Source: an uncultured Prevotella sp.
Lineage (GTDB): Bacteria; Bacteroidota; Bacteroidia; Bacteroidales; Bacteroidaceae
DNA: 57,165 nt
Assembly (NCBI GenBank): GCA_947170725.1
Contig: CAMVUM010000020.1
Coordinates: 1-57,165, forward strand
Direction of reading: 5' to 3'
Below are positions 1 through 7,968 of this stretch, piece by piece (position 1 is the stretch's first letter; every line of letters starts with the position of its first letter). Made by a program: the position numbers and the translations under genes. A model generated the notes under the pieces. It had not been told where the DNA came from and did not search any database. It saw only the letters and a list, made by a program, of their open reading frames with translations.

Positions 1-191
1 CGAATGACATCCGCTTTGTTTTCAATCATGCTTCATTCGTCGTCCGGCAGGGCATCCGCTTTGTTTTGATCATGCTTCAGTCGTACTTCCGAATGACATC
101 CGCTTTGTTTTCAATCATGCTTCATTCGTCGTCCGGCAGGGCATTCGCTTTGTTTTGATCATGCTTCAGTCGTCATCCGGCAGGGCATTCG
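1..191. repeat. 44-45 bp tandem repeat, four units plus a fragment
   Basis: Units begin at about 6, 51, 95, 140 and 184. Each opens with GRCATYCGCTTTGTTTT and continues ATCATGCTTCA. Units alternate between two sub-types (45 and 44 bp), so the higher-order period is 89 bp. The array lies just downstream of the queA stop codon and runs off the window edge. I see no coding potential. The last, partial unit blends into the queA 3' end. The function is unknown. Confidence 0.85.
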
Positions 192-208
192 TTCACATCG
201 TTTTTGAA

Positions 209-1369
209 TCAGTCATTGAGAATGAGCAGCGCGTCGCCGTAGCATCCGAAGCGGTAGCCGTTCTCTACAGCTTTGTTGTAGGCCTCCATGACGATGTCGT
301 AGCCACCGAATGCGGCTGTTGTCATGAGCATGGTGGATTCCGGATGATAGAAATTGGTGATCAGACTGTTTGCCATTCCGAACTCGTAGGGCGGGAAGAT
401 AAACTTGTTTGTCCAGCCTTCATATTCCTTCAGCAGTCCGTCTGTGCCTACGGCAGTTTCCGTGGCGCGTGCCGTGCTCACTCCGACGGCGCATACGCGG
501 TGGCCGTCGGTTTTGGCCTCGTTCACGATACGGCAGGCCTCGGCGTCGATGTGCATCTGTTCCGAACTCATCTTATGTTTCGTCAGGTCCTCAACCTCAA
601 TGGGGTCGAAGCTGCCCAGGCCGCAGTGGACGGTGATGTAGGAGAAGTTGATACCGCGGATTTCCATCATCTTGAGCAGCTCGCGGCTGAAGTGGAGACC
701 CGAGGCGGGAGCCGTCACGGCACCCTCGTTGCGGGCGTAGATGGTCTGGAAGTTGTCCGTGTCGTCCTCATTGGCCGGTCGGCGGTCGATGATATAGCGT
801 GGCAGCGGAGCCTCTCCGAGAGCGAAGAGCTCGCGTTTGAACTCATCATGGGGACAGTCGTAGAGGAAACGCAGCGTACGGCCGCGGCTTGTGGTGTTGT
901 CGATGACCTCGGCCACCATAGGCCCGTCTTCGTCGAAGAACAGCTTGTTGCCGATACGGATCTTGCGGGCCGGCTCCACGAGAACGTCCCAAAGGCGTAG
1001 TTCTTCGTTGAGTTCGCGCAGCAGGAATACCTCAATCTTTGCGTCCGTCTTTTCCTTCGTGCCGTAGAGCCGTGCAGGGAAGACCTTCGTGTCATTGAAT
1101 ATGAACGTGTCGCCCTCGTCGAAATAGCCTACGATGTCGCGGAAACCGAGATATATGGGATTTCCGTCGGCGTCGGTCATGTCGTTGCCGTCGGCATCTT
1201 TCTTGCACATTTCGATGGTCTGGCTCTTGCGGTGGATGACCATCAGGCGACATGCGTCACGGTTGTACACTTTTTCTATCGTGCCGTCCTCGTTGTCGAA
1301 TGCACGGAACGGCGGTTCCAATGCCAGTTGTGATTCCGGCAGCTTAAACTTGAATTGTGACAGTTTCAT
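209..1369 (-). CDS. queA: S-adenosylmethionine:tRNA ribosyltransferase-isomerase
   Basis: QueA transfers and isomerises the ribosyl moiety of SAM onto 7-aminomethyl-7-deazaguanine in tRNA, making epoxyqueuosine at the wobble base of GUN-anticodon tRNAs. The 386-residue product carries the family motifs [13 protein letters not shown] (about residue 90), [24 protein letters not shown] and the C-terminal [13 protein letters not shown] with YGDALLIL. It is slightly longer than many QueA proteins because of an acidic, Asp/Gly-rich insertion near residues 50-80. It is the last gene of the ftsX-DUF3098-uppP-truB-queA operon, 45 bp after truB, and is followed by the tandem repeat at the window edge. 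Confidence 0.96.
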   Translation of the reverse strand: MKLSQFKFKLPESQLALEPPFRAFDNEDGTIEKVYNRDACRLMVIHRKSQTIEMCKKDADGNDMTDADGNPIYLGFRDIVGYFDEGDTFIFNDTKVFPARLYGTKEKTDAKIEVFLLRELNEELRLWDVLVEPARKIRIGNKLFFDEDGPMVAEVIDNTTSRGRTLRFLYDCPHDEFKRELFALGEAPLPRYIIDRRPANEDDTDNFQTIYARNEGAVTAPASGLHFSRELLKMMEIRGINFSYITVHCGLGSFDPIEVEDLTKHKMSSEQMHIDAEACRIVNEAKTDGHRVCAVGVSTARATETAVGTDGLLKEYEGWTNKFIFPPYEFGMANSLITNFYHPESTMLMTTAAFGGYDIVMEAYNKAVENGYRFGCYGDALLILND

Positions 1370-1414
1370 ATTCTAAATATTCTCCTTTCTTATTGGTTGT
1401 TCTTGTAAATAAAG

Positions 1415-2143
1415 TCAATTCTTCGCCCGCTGTTCATCCGTCGGCTCTTCGAAGGGCTGCGCTTCAAGCCACTCGGGGAAGCTGTCAAGCGTCAGACAGC
1501 GGTCAACGCTGACATCGCCGACCCTCGTGCGGCGCAGACAGGTCAGGAAAGCTCCGCTTCCGAGTGCCTCGCCGAGATCGCGTGCCAGTGCCCTGATGTA
1601 GGTACCCTTGCCGCAGACGACGCGTATGGACATTTGCATGAGCCGTGGGTCGAAGTCCGTCAGCTCAATTTCGTCAATCCGGAGGGTCTTGGCTTTCAAC
1701 TCCACTTCCTCTCCCTTACGTTTCAACTTATAGGCGCGCTTGCCGTCAACCTTTACGGCCGAGTATTCCGGCGGCACCTGCTGAATATCCCCTATGAAGC
1801 GTGGGAGTGTGGCGAGGATCAGTTCGCGTGTGATATGACTCGTCGGGTAGGTGTAGTCGACGGTATGTTCGCGGTCGTAGCTGGGCGTCGTAGCACCGAG
1901 CTGTAGCGTTGCTGTATATTCCTTTGTCTGATATTGCAGCGTCTCAATCTCCTTCGTTTTCCGTCCGGTACAGAGGATTAGCACACCTGTTGCCAGCGGG
2001 TCCAGTGTTCCGGCATGGCCGATTTTCACACGTTTGACTCCGAGGCGGCGCGAAATGAGCGTGCGCACACGTGCCAGCGCTCCGAAACTGGACATGCCGT
2101 ATGGCTTGTCGATGTATATGATTTCTCCTTCGGTGAAGTTCAT
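1415..2143 (-). CDS. truB: tRNA pseudouridine(55) synthase
   Basis: TruB converts U55 in the T-loop of tRNAs to pseudouridine. The 242-residue protein has the catalytic motif GHAGTLDPLATGVL with Asp48 as the predicted nucleophile, and the conserved PPEYSAVKVDGKRAYKLKRKG and GKGTYIRALARDLGE segments. The length fits the short Bacteroidetes form, with only a small C-terminal extension after the catalytic fold. The gene lies 10 bp after uppP and 45 bp before queA on the same strand, which indicates co-transcription. The start at 2143 gives the expected N-terminus (EGEIIYIDKPYGMSSF). Confidence 0.96.
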   Translation of the reverse strand: MNFTEGEIIYIDKPYGMSSFGALARVRTLISRRLGVKRVKIGHAGTLDPLATGVLILCTGRKTKEIETLQYQTKEYTATLQLGATTPSYDREHTVDYTYPTSHITRELILATLPRFIGDIQQVPPEYSAVKVDGKRAYKLKRKGEEVELKAKTLRIDEIELTDFDPRLMQMSIRVVCGKGTYIRALARDLGEALGSGAFLTCLRRTRVGDVSVDRCLTLDSFPEWLEAQPFEEPTDEQRAKN

Positions 2144-2153
2144 CGGCTGCGGA

Positions 2154-2954
2154 TTATTGTATCAACGACATGGCTATGGTAACTGCTCCGGCCACGGCAC
2201 AGTAGATGCCGAAGTAGATGAGCTTGCCCCGCTTGACGATGCTTATCATCCACTTGCAGGCCAGACAGCCCGAAAGGAATGCGGCGATGAAGCCAACCAC
2301 GAGCGGCAGGGTGTCAATTCCGCCGAATGCCTCTTCTCCCTTGACGGCTTTGAGGACGTCGAGCAGAGCCTCGCCGAGTATCGGCGGGATGACCATCAGG
2401 AAAGAGAACTGGGCCAGATTTTCCTTTCTGTTTCCAAGGAGAAGTCCGGTGGCGATGGTGCTTCCAGAACGGGAAAGTCCCGGCATGACGGCACAGGCCT
2501 GTGCAAGACCGATTATGAAAGCGTCGCGCAGGCTAATCCTGCTCTTCTGGCGTGGCTTGGCATAGTAGGAGAACGTCAGCAGGGCGGCGGTCACGAGGAG
2601 CATGCAGCCAACGATGAGCAGTCCGGAACCGAATATTTCCTCCACCTTGTCCTTGAAGAAGACGCCCACGATGCCGATAGGAATCATCGAAACGGCGATA
2701 TTGATGGCATAACGTGTCTCGTCGTTTAGCTTGAAGCGGAACAGTCCGCGGAAGATCCAGTCAATCTCGCTCCACAGGACGACGAGCGTGCTCATCACCG
2801 TGGCTACGTGGACGAGCACTGTGAACGTCAGATTGTCGGCTCCGTCGATTCCGAAAAGGGCCGCTCCGATGGTCAGATGGCCGCTGCTGCTGACGGGAAG
2901 ATATTCCGTCAGTCCCTGGACGAGGCCGAGTATGAGTGCTTCAAACCAACTCAT
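2154..2954 (-). CDS. uppP: undecaprenyl-diphosphatase (BacA/UppP family)
   Basis: This integral membrane phosphatase recycles undecaprenyl pyrophosphate to the monophosphate carrier used for peptidoglycan and surface glycans; the family also confers bacitracin tolerance. The 266-residue protein shows the two signature regions [18 protein letters not shown] near the N-terminus and [17 protein letters not shown] in the middle, plus about seven to eight hydrophobic helices. Its start overlaps the stop of the DUF3098 gene by 4 bp, so the two are probably translationally coupled. It is the third gene of the ftsX operon. Confidence 0.96.
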   Translation of the reverse strand: MSWFEALILGLVQGLTEYLPVSSSGHLTIGAALFGIDGADNLTFTVLVHVATVMSTLVVLWSEIDWIFRGLFRFKLNDETRYAINIAVSMIPIGIVGVFFKDKVEEIFGSGLLIVGCMLLVTAALLTFSYYAKPRQKSRISLRDAFIIGLAQACAVMPGLSRSGSTIATGLLLGNRKENLAQFSFLMVIPPILGEALLDVLKAVKGEEAFGGIDTLPLVVGFIAAFLSGCLACKWMISIVKRGKLIYFGIYCAVAGAVTIAMSLIQ

Positions 2955-3229
2955 GCCTGAGCCTCCTTTTCTGTTTCGTCGTTGTCAGCGGCAGCCACTG
3001 TGCCCGTGTCCTTGGGACGGCGCACGATGGCGTAGACTATTGATACGAAACCGGCGAGACATACCATCGGGGCTACTTTGATGCGGCGTGCGCTGAAGAT
3101 GTCCGGATTGTAGGTTGTGTCGGTTGAGCCGGGACCGCTCATGAGGATAAAACCGATGACAACGACCGCCATGCCGATGGCAAGGATGATGAAGTTGGTG
3201 CGGTCGAAAGCGAAGTTTCTCTTGTCCAT
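2951..3229 (-). CDS. DUF3098 small membrane protein
   Basis: A 92-residue protein of the DUF3098 type, common in Bacteroidetes between ftsX and uppP. It has a short basic N-terminus (FAFDRTNF), a first transmembrane helix at about residues 12-30, an extracytoplasmic loop containing [14 protein letters not shown], a second helix at about residues 52-68, and a charged acidic C-terminal tail. No function is established. Its conserved place in the operon suggests a link to cell division or the envelope, but that is inference. The 4 bp overlap with uppP supports translational coupling. Confidence 0.88.
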   Translation of the reverse strand: MDKRNFAFDRTNFIILAIGMAVVVIGFILMSGPGSTDTTYNPDIFSARRIKVAPMVCLAGFVSIVYAIVRRPKDTGTVAAADNDETEKEAQA

Positions 3230-3291
3230 AATTTATATATAGAAATGCTTGTTTATATATTGTTCGGGAGATGGGATAGCGCGGCGGCTTT

Positions 3292-4170
3292 TCAGATTTT
3301 ATATAGCTCGCCGGCGGTCATGCGCAAGAACTTGTTGACCGAGAGCCATGCGCAGACAGTGGTGATGACGATTCCGAAGAGCAACACGGCGGTGCCGGTG
3401 ATGGCGAGTTCGCGCCACGTTATGACGGTCAGGATGCCGGGTTCGTAGGTATAGAGTGCGTAGACACCTCCGCCCAATGCCCCGCAAGCAAGAGCGGCCG
3501 CAATGATGCCAATGCCGATGGCGCGGCGGAGAAAAGGCCTGCGTATGAATCCCCATGAGGCTCCAACGAGCTTCATCGTGTGGATGGTGAACCGGCGGGA
3601 ATAGATGCTCAGCCGGACGCTGTTGCTGATTAGCGAGAAAGACACAAATGTCAGCAGTGCGGCCAGGACGAGGAGAATCATGCCGAGTTTGCGCAGATTG
3701 CTGTTCACCTTGTCCATGAGGTCTTCCTGATAGGCCACGTCAGTCACTTCGGCATGTTTTTTCAGTTCGGCGGAAACCCATTTCAACGAGTCGCAGTTGG
3801 CATAGTCGGCAACCATACGGATTTCGAGCGTGGCCACAAAGGGATTGAACCCAAGAAACTCCGACGGGTCAGACCCCATGGCCGCGCTCTGTTCAATTTT
3901 GGCCTGTTCGCGGCTGATGTAGCTCACGTGGCGCGTGTAGGGTCGGCGGTAGAGATCGCGGCAGAATATTCGGGCTTGGTTGTCGGTGACTTTATCACCG
4001 AGCATGACCGTGACCGTCAGGTTCTCACGGACGTAGGTCGAGAGATTGTGGGCGGTGAGCATGGAGAACACCATCATGCCCAGAAGAATGAGCACCAGCG
4101 TGGTGCTTATACATAATGTGACAACCTGCAGTCCGGTGCGGCTGCGGGCTTTTTTTCGTTTTTTTCCCAT
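3292..4170 (-). CDS. ftsX: FtsX-type cell division membrane protein
   Basis: FtsX is the membrane partner of the ATPase FtsE and activates peptidoglycan hydrolases at the division site. The 292-residue protein has a basic N-terminus (GKKRKKARSR), one transmembrane helix at about residues 14-40, an extracytoplasmic domain with segments like NLTVTVMLGDKVTD, and three C-terminal helices around SFSLISNSVRLSIYSRR and MKLVGASWGFIRRPF, as in the FtsX/permease family. ftsE is not in the window. This is the first gene of the operon; a minus-strand TACTTTTG box lies at 4202-4209, about 30 bp before the start. Confidence 0.93.
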   Translation of the reverse strand: MGKKRKKARSRTGLQVVTLCISTTLVLILLGMMVFSMLTAHNLSTYVRENLTVTVMLGDKVTDNQARIFCRDLYRRPYTRHVSYISREQAKIEQSAAMGSDPSEFLGFNPFVATLEIRMVADYANCDSLKWVSAELKKHAEVTDVAYQEDLMDKVNSNLRKLGMILLVLAALLTFVSFSLISNSVRLSIYSRRFTIHTMKLVGASWGFIRRPFLRRAIGIGIIAAALACGALGGGVYALYTYEPGILTVITWRELAITGTAVLLFGIVITTVCAWLSVNKFLRMTAGELYKI

Positions 4171-4201
4171 TCTGTTGAGATGTAATACACCTAAGTTGTT
4201 G

Positions 4202-4209
4202 CAAAAGTA
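4202..4209 (-). promoter_or_regulatory. Promoter -7 box of the ftsX operon
   Basis: The minus strand reads TACTTTTG, matching the Bacteroidetes -7 consensus TAnnTTTG, about 30 bp before the ftsX ATG. It would drive ftsX-DUF3098-uppP-truB-queA. Confidence 0.7.
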
Positions 4210-4259
4210 ACAAAAAAACCAATACCGCGCCGTTTATTTAACATGTATTAACCGCTTAT

Positions 4260-4459
4260 TTTTATTCTGTAACTACTCAGCTATTTGGCTGACTGAAATT
4301 CAGTTCCTTTTCGGGATGCACCCTGGTGCATCCCGAATGTTGTTTATCGGAATAGATGGAACCGATACATCGAAGTGCATCCCGGCAAAGAGGTGCATCT
4401 CCATGGTGATTACAGAAAACGTTATACATGTCGCGGTAGTTGAGTAGTTCTTTTATTCT
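4260..4459. mobile_element. MITE-like inverted-repeat element with 9 bp flanking duplication
   Basis: The left end (GTAACTACTCAGCTA, from 4269) and right end (TAGTTGAGTAGTTC, to 4450) are imperfect inverted repeats. The element is bracketed by the direct repeat TTTTATTCT at 4260-4268 and 4451-4459, which looks like a target-site duplication. The interior, about 180 bp, has no credible ORF and holds a 13 bp stem with a 2-nt loop at 4310-4337 (TTCGGGATGCACC and its complement), plus further GTGCATC copies. A related element with a different core lies at 54019-54192. No transposase is present. It occupies most of the gap between ftsX and the radical SAM gene. Confidence 0.7.
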
Positions 4460-4682
4460 TGGAAGTTGGGGGGAGTAAAAGGGATTATCGCTCCATGCGG
4501 TCGCTCAGGAGTTCTTGTCTTGCAAGCGTCAAAGGCAGAGCGAAAGACAATACTCTTTAGTAGAGTTGTTTCATTGAAAGGATGTCAGACAGCACACGTT
4601 CACGGTAGGGACTTGTTTTGAAACATCCTTCTTAATATCTGTTTTTAACAGGCCGAGAGCCGGATATATCAGAGTTTTTATG

Positions 4683-4690
4683 TACTTTTG
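4683..4690 (+). promoter_or_regulatory. Promoter -7 box of the radical SAM gene
   Basis: TACTTTTG matches the TAnnTTTG consensus and ends 20 bp before the ATG at 4711. Confidence 0.7.
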
Positions 4691-4710
4691 GCTCACAAAA
4701 CAATACGACA

Positions 4711-5490
4711 ATGAGTACAGTAATCTATCCTTCGCCCATCTTCGGCCCCGTACACAGCCGCCGTCTGGGCGTTTCACTGGGCATCAACCTGCTTCCTGAA
4801 GACGGCAAGGTCTGCACGTTCGACTGCATCTACTGTGAGTGCGGATTCAATCGCGACCACCGTCCAACGCGTACGTTGCCCACCCGCGACGAGGTTGCCG
4901 TGGCGCTTGAGGCCCGCCTGATCGACATGAAAGCCAACGGCCCCGCCCCTGATGTGCTGACATTTGCCGGAAATGGCGAACCGACCGTCCACCCCCGTTT
5001 CGCAGACATTATCGACGATACCATCCGCCTGCGCAACCGCTATTTTCCCGAGGCGCGCATATCCGTTCTCAGTAACGCGACACAACTCCACCGCTCCGAC
5101 GTCCACGATGCGCTGATGCGGGTGGACAACAATATCCTGAAGCTGGACACTGTCAACGAGGATTATATCCGTAGCGTCGACCGACCGACGGGTGCCTATT
5201 CTGTTGATAGTGTGGTGGAACAGCTGCGCGCTTTCCGTGGCCATGCCATCATACAGACAATGTTCATGCGGGGCGTGTCGGCCGACGGACGCGACGTCAC
5301 GAACACTGGTGAGGAATATGTCGGTCCGTGGCTAAAGGCCGTTGAAGAGATACGCCCGCAAAGCGTCATGATATATACCATAGACCGCGAAACGCCTGAC
5401 CATGGACTGCGTAAGGCTACGCACGAGGAACTCGACGCCATCCGTGACAGAGTTGTGGCGGCTGGAATAGCGTGCACGGCGTCATATTGA
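4711..5490 (+). CDS. Radical SAM protein
   Basis: A 259-residue radical SAM enzyme with the cluster motif CTFDCIYC (Cys35, Cys39, Cys42), which binds the [4Fe-4S] cluster that cleaves SAM. A further Cys44 follows. Segments such as TFAGNGEPTVHPRF and LSNATQL are typical of the compact radical SAM proteins found widely in Bacteroidetes. The substrate is unknown; similarity to tRNA-modifying or activase-type members cannot be decided from sequence alone. It is a single-gene unit, with its own promoter upstream and a strong hairpin downstream (5607-5674) facing the lpxA-like gene. Confidence 0.88.
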   Translation: MSTVIYPSPIFGPVHSRRLGVSLGINLLPEDGKVCTFDCIYCECGFNRDHRPTRTLPTRDEVAVALEARLIDMKANGPAPDVLTFAGNGEPTVHPRFADIIDDTIRLRNRYFPEARISVLSNATQLHRSDVHDALMRVDNNILKLDTVNEDYIRSVDRPTGAYSVDSVVEQLRAFRGHAIIQTMFMRGVSADGRDVTNTGEEYVGPWLKAVEEIRPQSVMIYTIDRETPDHGLRKATHEELDAIRDRVVAAGIACTASY

Positions 5491-5606
5491 TTTCGCTTTT
5501 TGCGCCAAATAGTGTTCTTTTGTCGTTTCGTTTATGGTAGGGATATAGTCTTGTTTTTGCCTGGTGAGATGATGGTCTTTGTCGGCATAATGTATATAAA
5601 AGAAAC

Positions 5607-5674
5607 GCGGCGCAGATTGCGCCGGTCTTTATGGAACAGTGTGGGTTCCGTGTGACCGGCGTAATCTGCGCCGC
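5607..5674. terminator. Bidirectional hairpin between radical SAM and lpxA-like genes
   Basis: Two 21-nt arms (5607-5627 and 5654-5674), starting GCGGCGCAGATT, pair with one mismatch around a 26-nt loop that contains its own GGAAC/GTTCC stem. The hairpin sits between convergent genes, so it probably ends transcripts from both sides, although the T tract is weak. Confidence 0.65.
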
Positions 5675-5700
5675 TATGTCGTGGAGTGGTGTGCCTACGC

Positions 5701-6474
5701 TTACATCTTGCCGATGATACCGCGCTGGGTGGCCTTCATGAATTCGATTATCGTGCGGACTTCCTGGCCGTCGGGCACCTGCTGTTCAATCTGCTTGATG
5801 GCATCGAAGACGGAAGTCTGGCCGTGGAAGACGAGACGGTAGGCATTGGCGATGTGGCCTTGTATCTTCTCGCTCACATTGTGGTTGACAAGAGTCATCT
5901 TGTTGATGCCGCCGTACTGCACAGGGTTGCCGCAAGCAACGATATACGGAGGAATGTCCTTGCTGATTCGGCAGCCGCTGGACACCATGACCGATGTTCC
6001 GATACGAACCTTCGGATTGATGATGACGCTGGACGAAAGGATGACACGGTTGCTGATTTCACAGTCGCCGGCAATCTTGACGCCATAGCCGAAGACGCAG
6101 GCGTCGGTGATTTTCGTGTCATGGGAGATGTGAACACCCTCCATGAGGAAGTTGCGGTTGCCGATGACGGTCTGGCCGTTGCTGAACGTGGCACGGTTGA
6201 TGACGACATTCTCACGGATAGTGTTGTCGTCGCCGATTATCAGCGAAGTATCGTCGCCCTTGTAGTAAAAATCCTGGGGCATGGCGCCGAGCACGGTGTT
6301 CTGAAACACCTTGTTGTTCTTGCCTAAGCGCGTACCCTTCATGATACTTACGTATGGAAAGATGACACAGTTGTCACCGATTTCCACATCGTCTTCTATA
6401 TATGCGAAAGGATAGATGGTGACGTTCTTGCCAATCTTCGCTTTCGGGCTGATTTCTGCTTTTTCGCTTATCAT
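5701..6474 (-). CDS. lpxA: LpxA-type acyl-ACP:UDP-GlcNAc O-acyltransferase family protein
   Basis: The 257-residue protein is a left-handed beta-helix built of hexapeptide repeats over about residues 1-190, followed by a short helical C-terminus, as in LpxA, which adds the first acyl chain to UDP-GlcNAc in lipid A synthesis. The family motif HISHD is present (His115, His118), the second His matching the catalytic base. In most Bacteroidetes the main lpxA follows an lpxC-fabZ fusion. Here the gene stands alone beside an efflux operon, so it could be a paralogue with altered chain-length or substrate preference. Family confidence is high; the exact role is moderate. Confidence 0.85.
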   Translation of the reverse strand: MISEKAEISPKAKIGKNVTIYPFAYIEDDVEIGDNCVIFPYVSIMKGTRLGKNNKVFQNTVLGAMPQDFYYKGDDTSLIIGDDNTIRENVVINRATFSNGQTVIGNRNFLMEGVHISHDTKITDACVFGYGVKIAGDCEISNRVILSSSVIINPKVRIGTSVMVSSGCRISKDIPPYIVACGNPVQYGGINKMTLVNHNVSEKIQGHIANAYRLVFHGQTSVFDAIKQIEQQVPDGQEVRTIIEFMKATQRGIIGKM

Positions 6475-6526
6475 AAGTCTTTGGATGTTAGATGGTAAAT
6501 GTCGGGTGATAGATGTCGGATGTTAA

Positions 6527-6562
6527 ATGTCAGATGGTAAAATGACGTCTACCATCTGACAT
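6527..6562. terminator. Hairpin between efflux operon and lpxA-like gene
   Basis: ATGTCAGATGGTA (6527-6539) pairs perfectly with 6550-6562 around a 10-nt loop. The flank 6481-6530 holds several degenerate copies of GATGTTAGATGGTAAATGTC. It lies just after the stop of the TolC-type gene on the minus strand and may end the efflux operon. Confidence 0.5.
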
Positions 6563-6572
6563 CTACCACTCT

Positions 6573-7955
6573 TTAGTTTCTTCCTCCGCCGAGCGCGCTG
6601 TAGAGGCTGACCACGGCCTGCATCTTGCTGAAGTCGTCGGCAGCCTTTGAGAGCTCTGCGTTGAGGAGGCTCGTCTGTGCGGCGATAACTTCGAGATAGG
6701 TGCTTCCGCTGCTTGTGTACAGCTGCTTGGTATCTTCTACGTTCTTAGTCAGAACTTCCACCTGACGGGCTTCGAGTCTCGATTTCTCGTCGGCCGAATT
6801 ATACTGAACGAGGGCGTTGCTGACTTCGCTGCCGGCTTTGAGTATTGCGTTCTGCCAGTCGTTGTATGCCTGCTCCTGCTGGGCCTTGGCAACCTTCAGT
6901 CCGGCAATGAGCTGGCCGCGCTGGAATATCGGCTGGACGAGACTGCCGACGGCCGAGAGAAGCCACTTGCCGGGATTGACGATGCCCATACCACTGCTGT
7001 TGGTGTAGGCTCCCGTGCCGCTTATGGTGATGTTCGGATAGAAGCGGCTGCGAGCTGTCTCTGTGTCATAGAAGCACTGTGCAAGCTTCATTTCGGCTGC
7101 GTGGACATCCGGACGGTTGTTGAGCATCTGGATGGCAACACCTGTGCTCAGCTCCGTGGGCAGCGACTGGGCGTCGAGGCTGCTGCGGGCGATGGTCTGC
7201 GCTGGCTGGCCGAGCAGCAGCGAGAGGGAATTCTCGACCTCGCGGATCTGGCGCTTCAGGTCGACGGCCTGTGCCTGGACTGAATAGTAGTTGGCCTCGG
7301 CGCTCTGAACGCTTGTCGAACGGGCGCGTCCGAGATCCATCTGCAATTTCATCATGTCCCATGTGTTCTTGGTCAGACCTTCCATCTTTGTTACTATCTC
7401 CAACTGACGGTCAAGCATCAGAAGTGTGTAGTACATATTGGCTATTCCGCTGATGATGTTGCTCTGTACAGCCATCTGATAGTCCTGTGTGGCTATCAGT
7501 GCTACCTGTGCGCTGCGCTTCTGTGAGAGGAGATTGCCGAAGAGGTCGAAACTCCAGCTTGCCGTCACCGGAAGAGAGTAGGTCTTTGAGGGCGTGTGGC
7601 CGTCCCAAGAGGATAGTGTTCCCTGCGGTGAGAATGTGAACGACGGAACAAATGCCAGCTTGGCAGCCAGCAGCTGTGCCTTGACCATCTTCACGTTGAG
7701 CGCGGCGTTGAGCATGTCCGGATTGTTGGCCAGTCCGGTCTCGATGAGCGTCTGGAGCTGCGGATCGGTGAAGACGCTGCGCCAGGGCAGATTGCCGAAG
7801 CTCGTAGTGTCGCTGACGGCCAGCGTGTCGGTGAGCGAAGTGACGTCACGCACCAGACCCTTGGTGTTGACGTCTTCCGGACGCTCGTATTTGTTGTAGA
7901 GTCCGCAGCTGCCGAGAAGCAGCGATGCGGACGTTATCATAATCAGTTTCTTCAT
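6573..7955 (-). CDS. Outer-membrane efflux lipoprotein (TolC/NodT family)
   Basis: The 460-residue outer-membrane channel completes a tripartite RND pump. The N-terminus is a lipoprotein signal (MKKLIMITSASLLLGSC, lipid-modified Cys17 predicted). Two similar halves with long coiled-coil helices follow, typical of the OprM/NodT branch; RPDVHAAEMKLAQC and the closing SLYSALGGG are family hallmarks. It is the last gene of the adaptor-pump-channel operon and starts 13 bp after the pump gene's stop. The substrates cannot be read from sequence. Confidence 0.94.
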   Translation of the reverse strand: MKKLIMITSASLLLGSCGLYNKYERPEDVNTKGLVRDVTSLTDTLAVSDTTSFGNLPWRSVFTDPQLQTLIETGLANNPDMLNAALNVKMVKAQLLAAKLAFVPSFTFSPQGTLSSWDGHTPSKTYSLPVTASWSFDLFGNLLSQKRSAQVALIATQDYQMAVQSNIISGIANMYYTLLMLDRQLEIVTKMEGLTKNTWDMMKLQMDLGRARSTSVQSAEANYYSVQAQAVDLKRQIREVENSLSLLLGQPAQTIARSSLDAQSLPTELSTGVAIQMLNNRPDVHAAEMKLAQCFYDTETARSRFYPNITISGTGAYTNSSGMGIVNPGKWLLSAVGSLVQPIFQRGQLIAGLKVAKAQQEQAYNDWQNAILKAGSEVSNALVQYNSADEKSRLEARQVEVLTKNVEDTKQLYTSSGSTYLEVIAAQTSLLNAELSKAADDFSKMQAVVSLYSALGGGRN

Positions 7956-7968
7956 ATATCAGTCTTCA

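Noticed and set aside
155..1000. Long plus-strand open frame of 281 codons
   Set aside because: It is the complement of queA, which has full family motifs; the plus-strand product has no recognisable domain.
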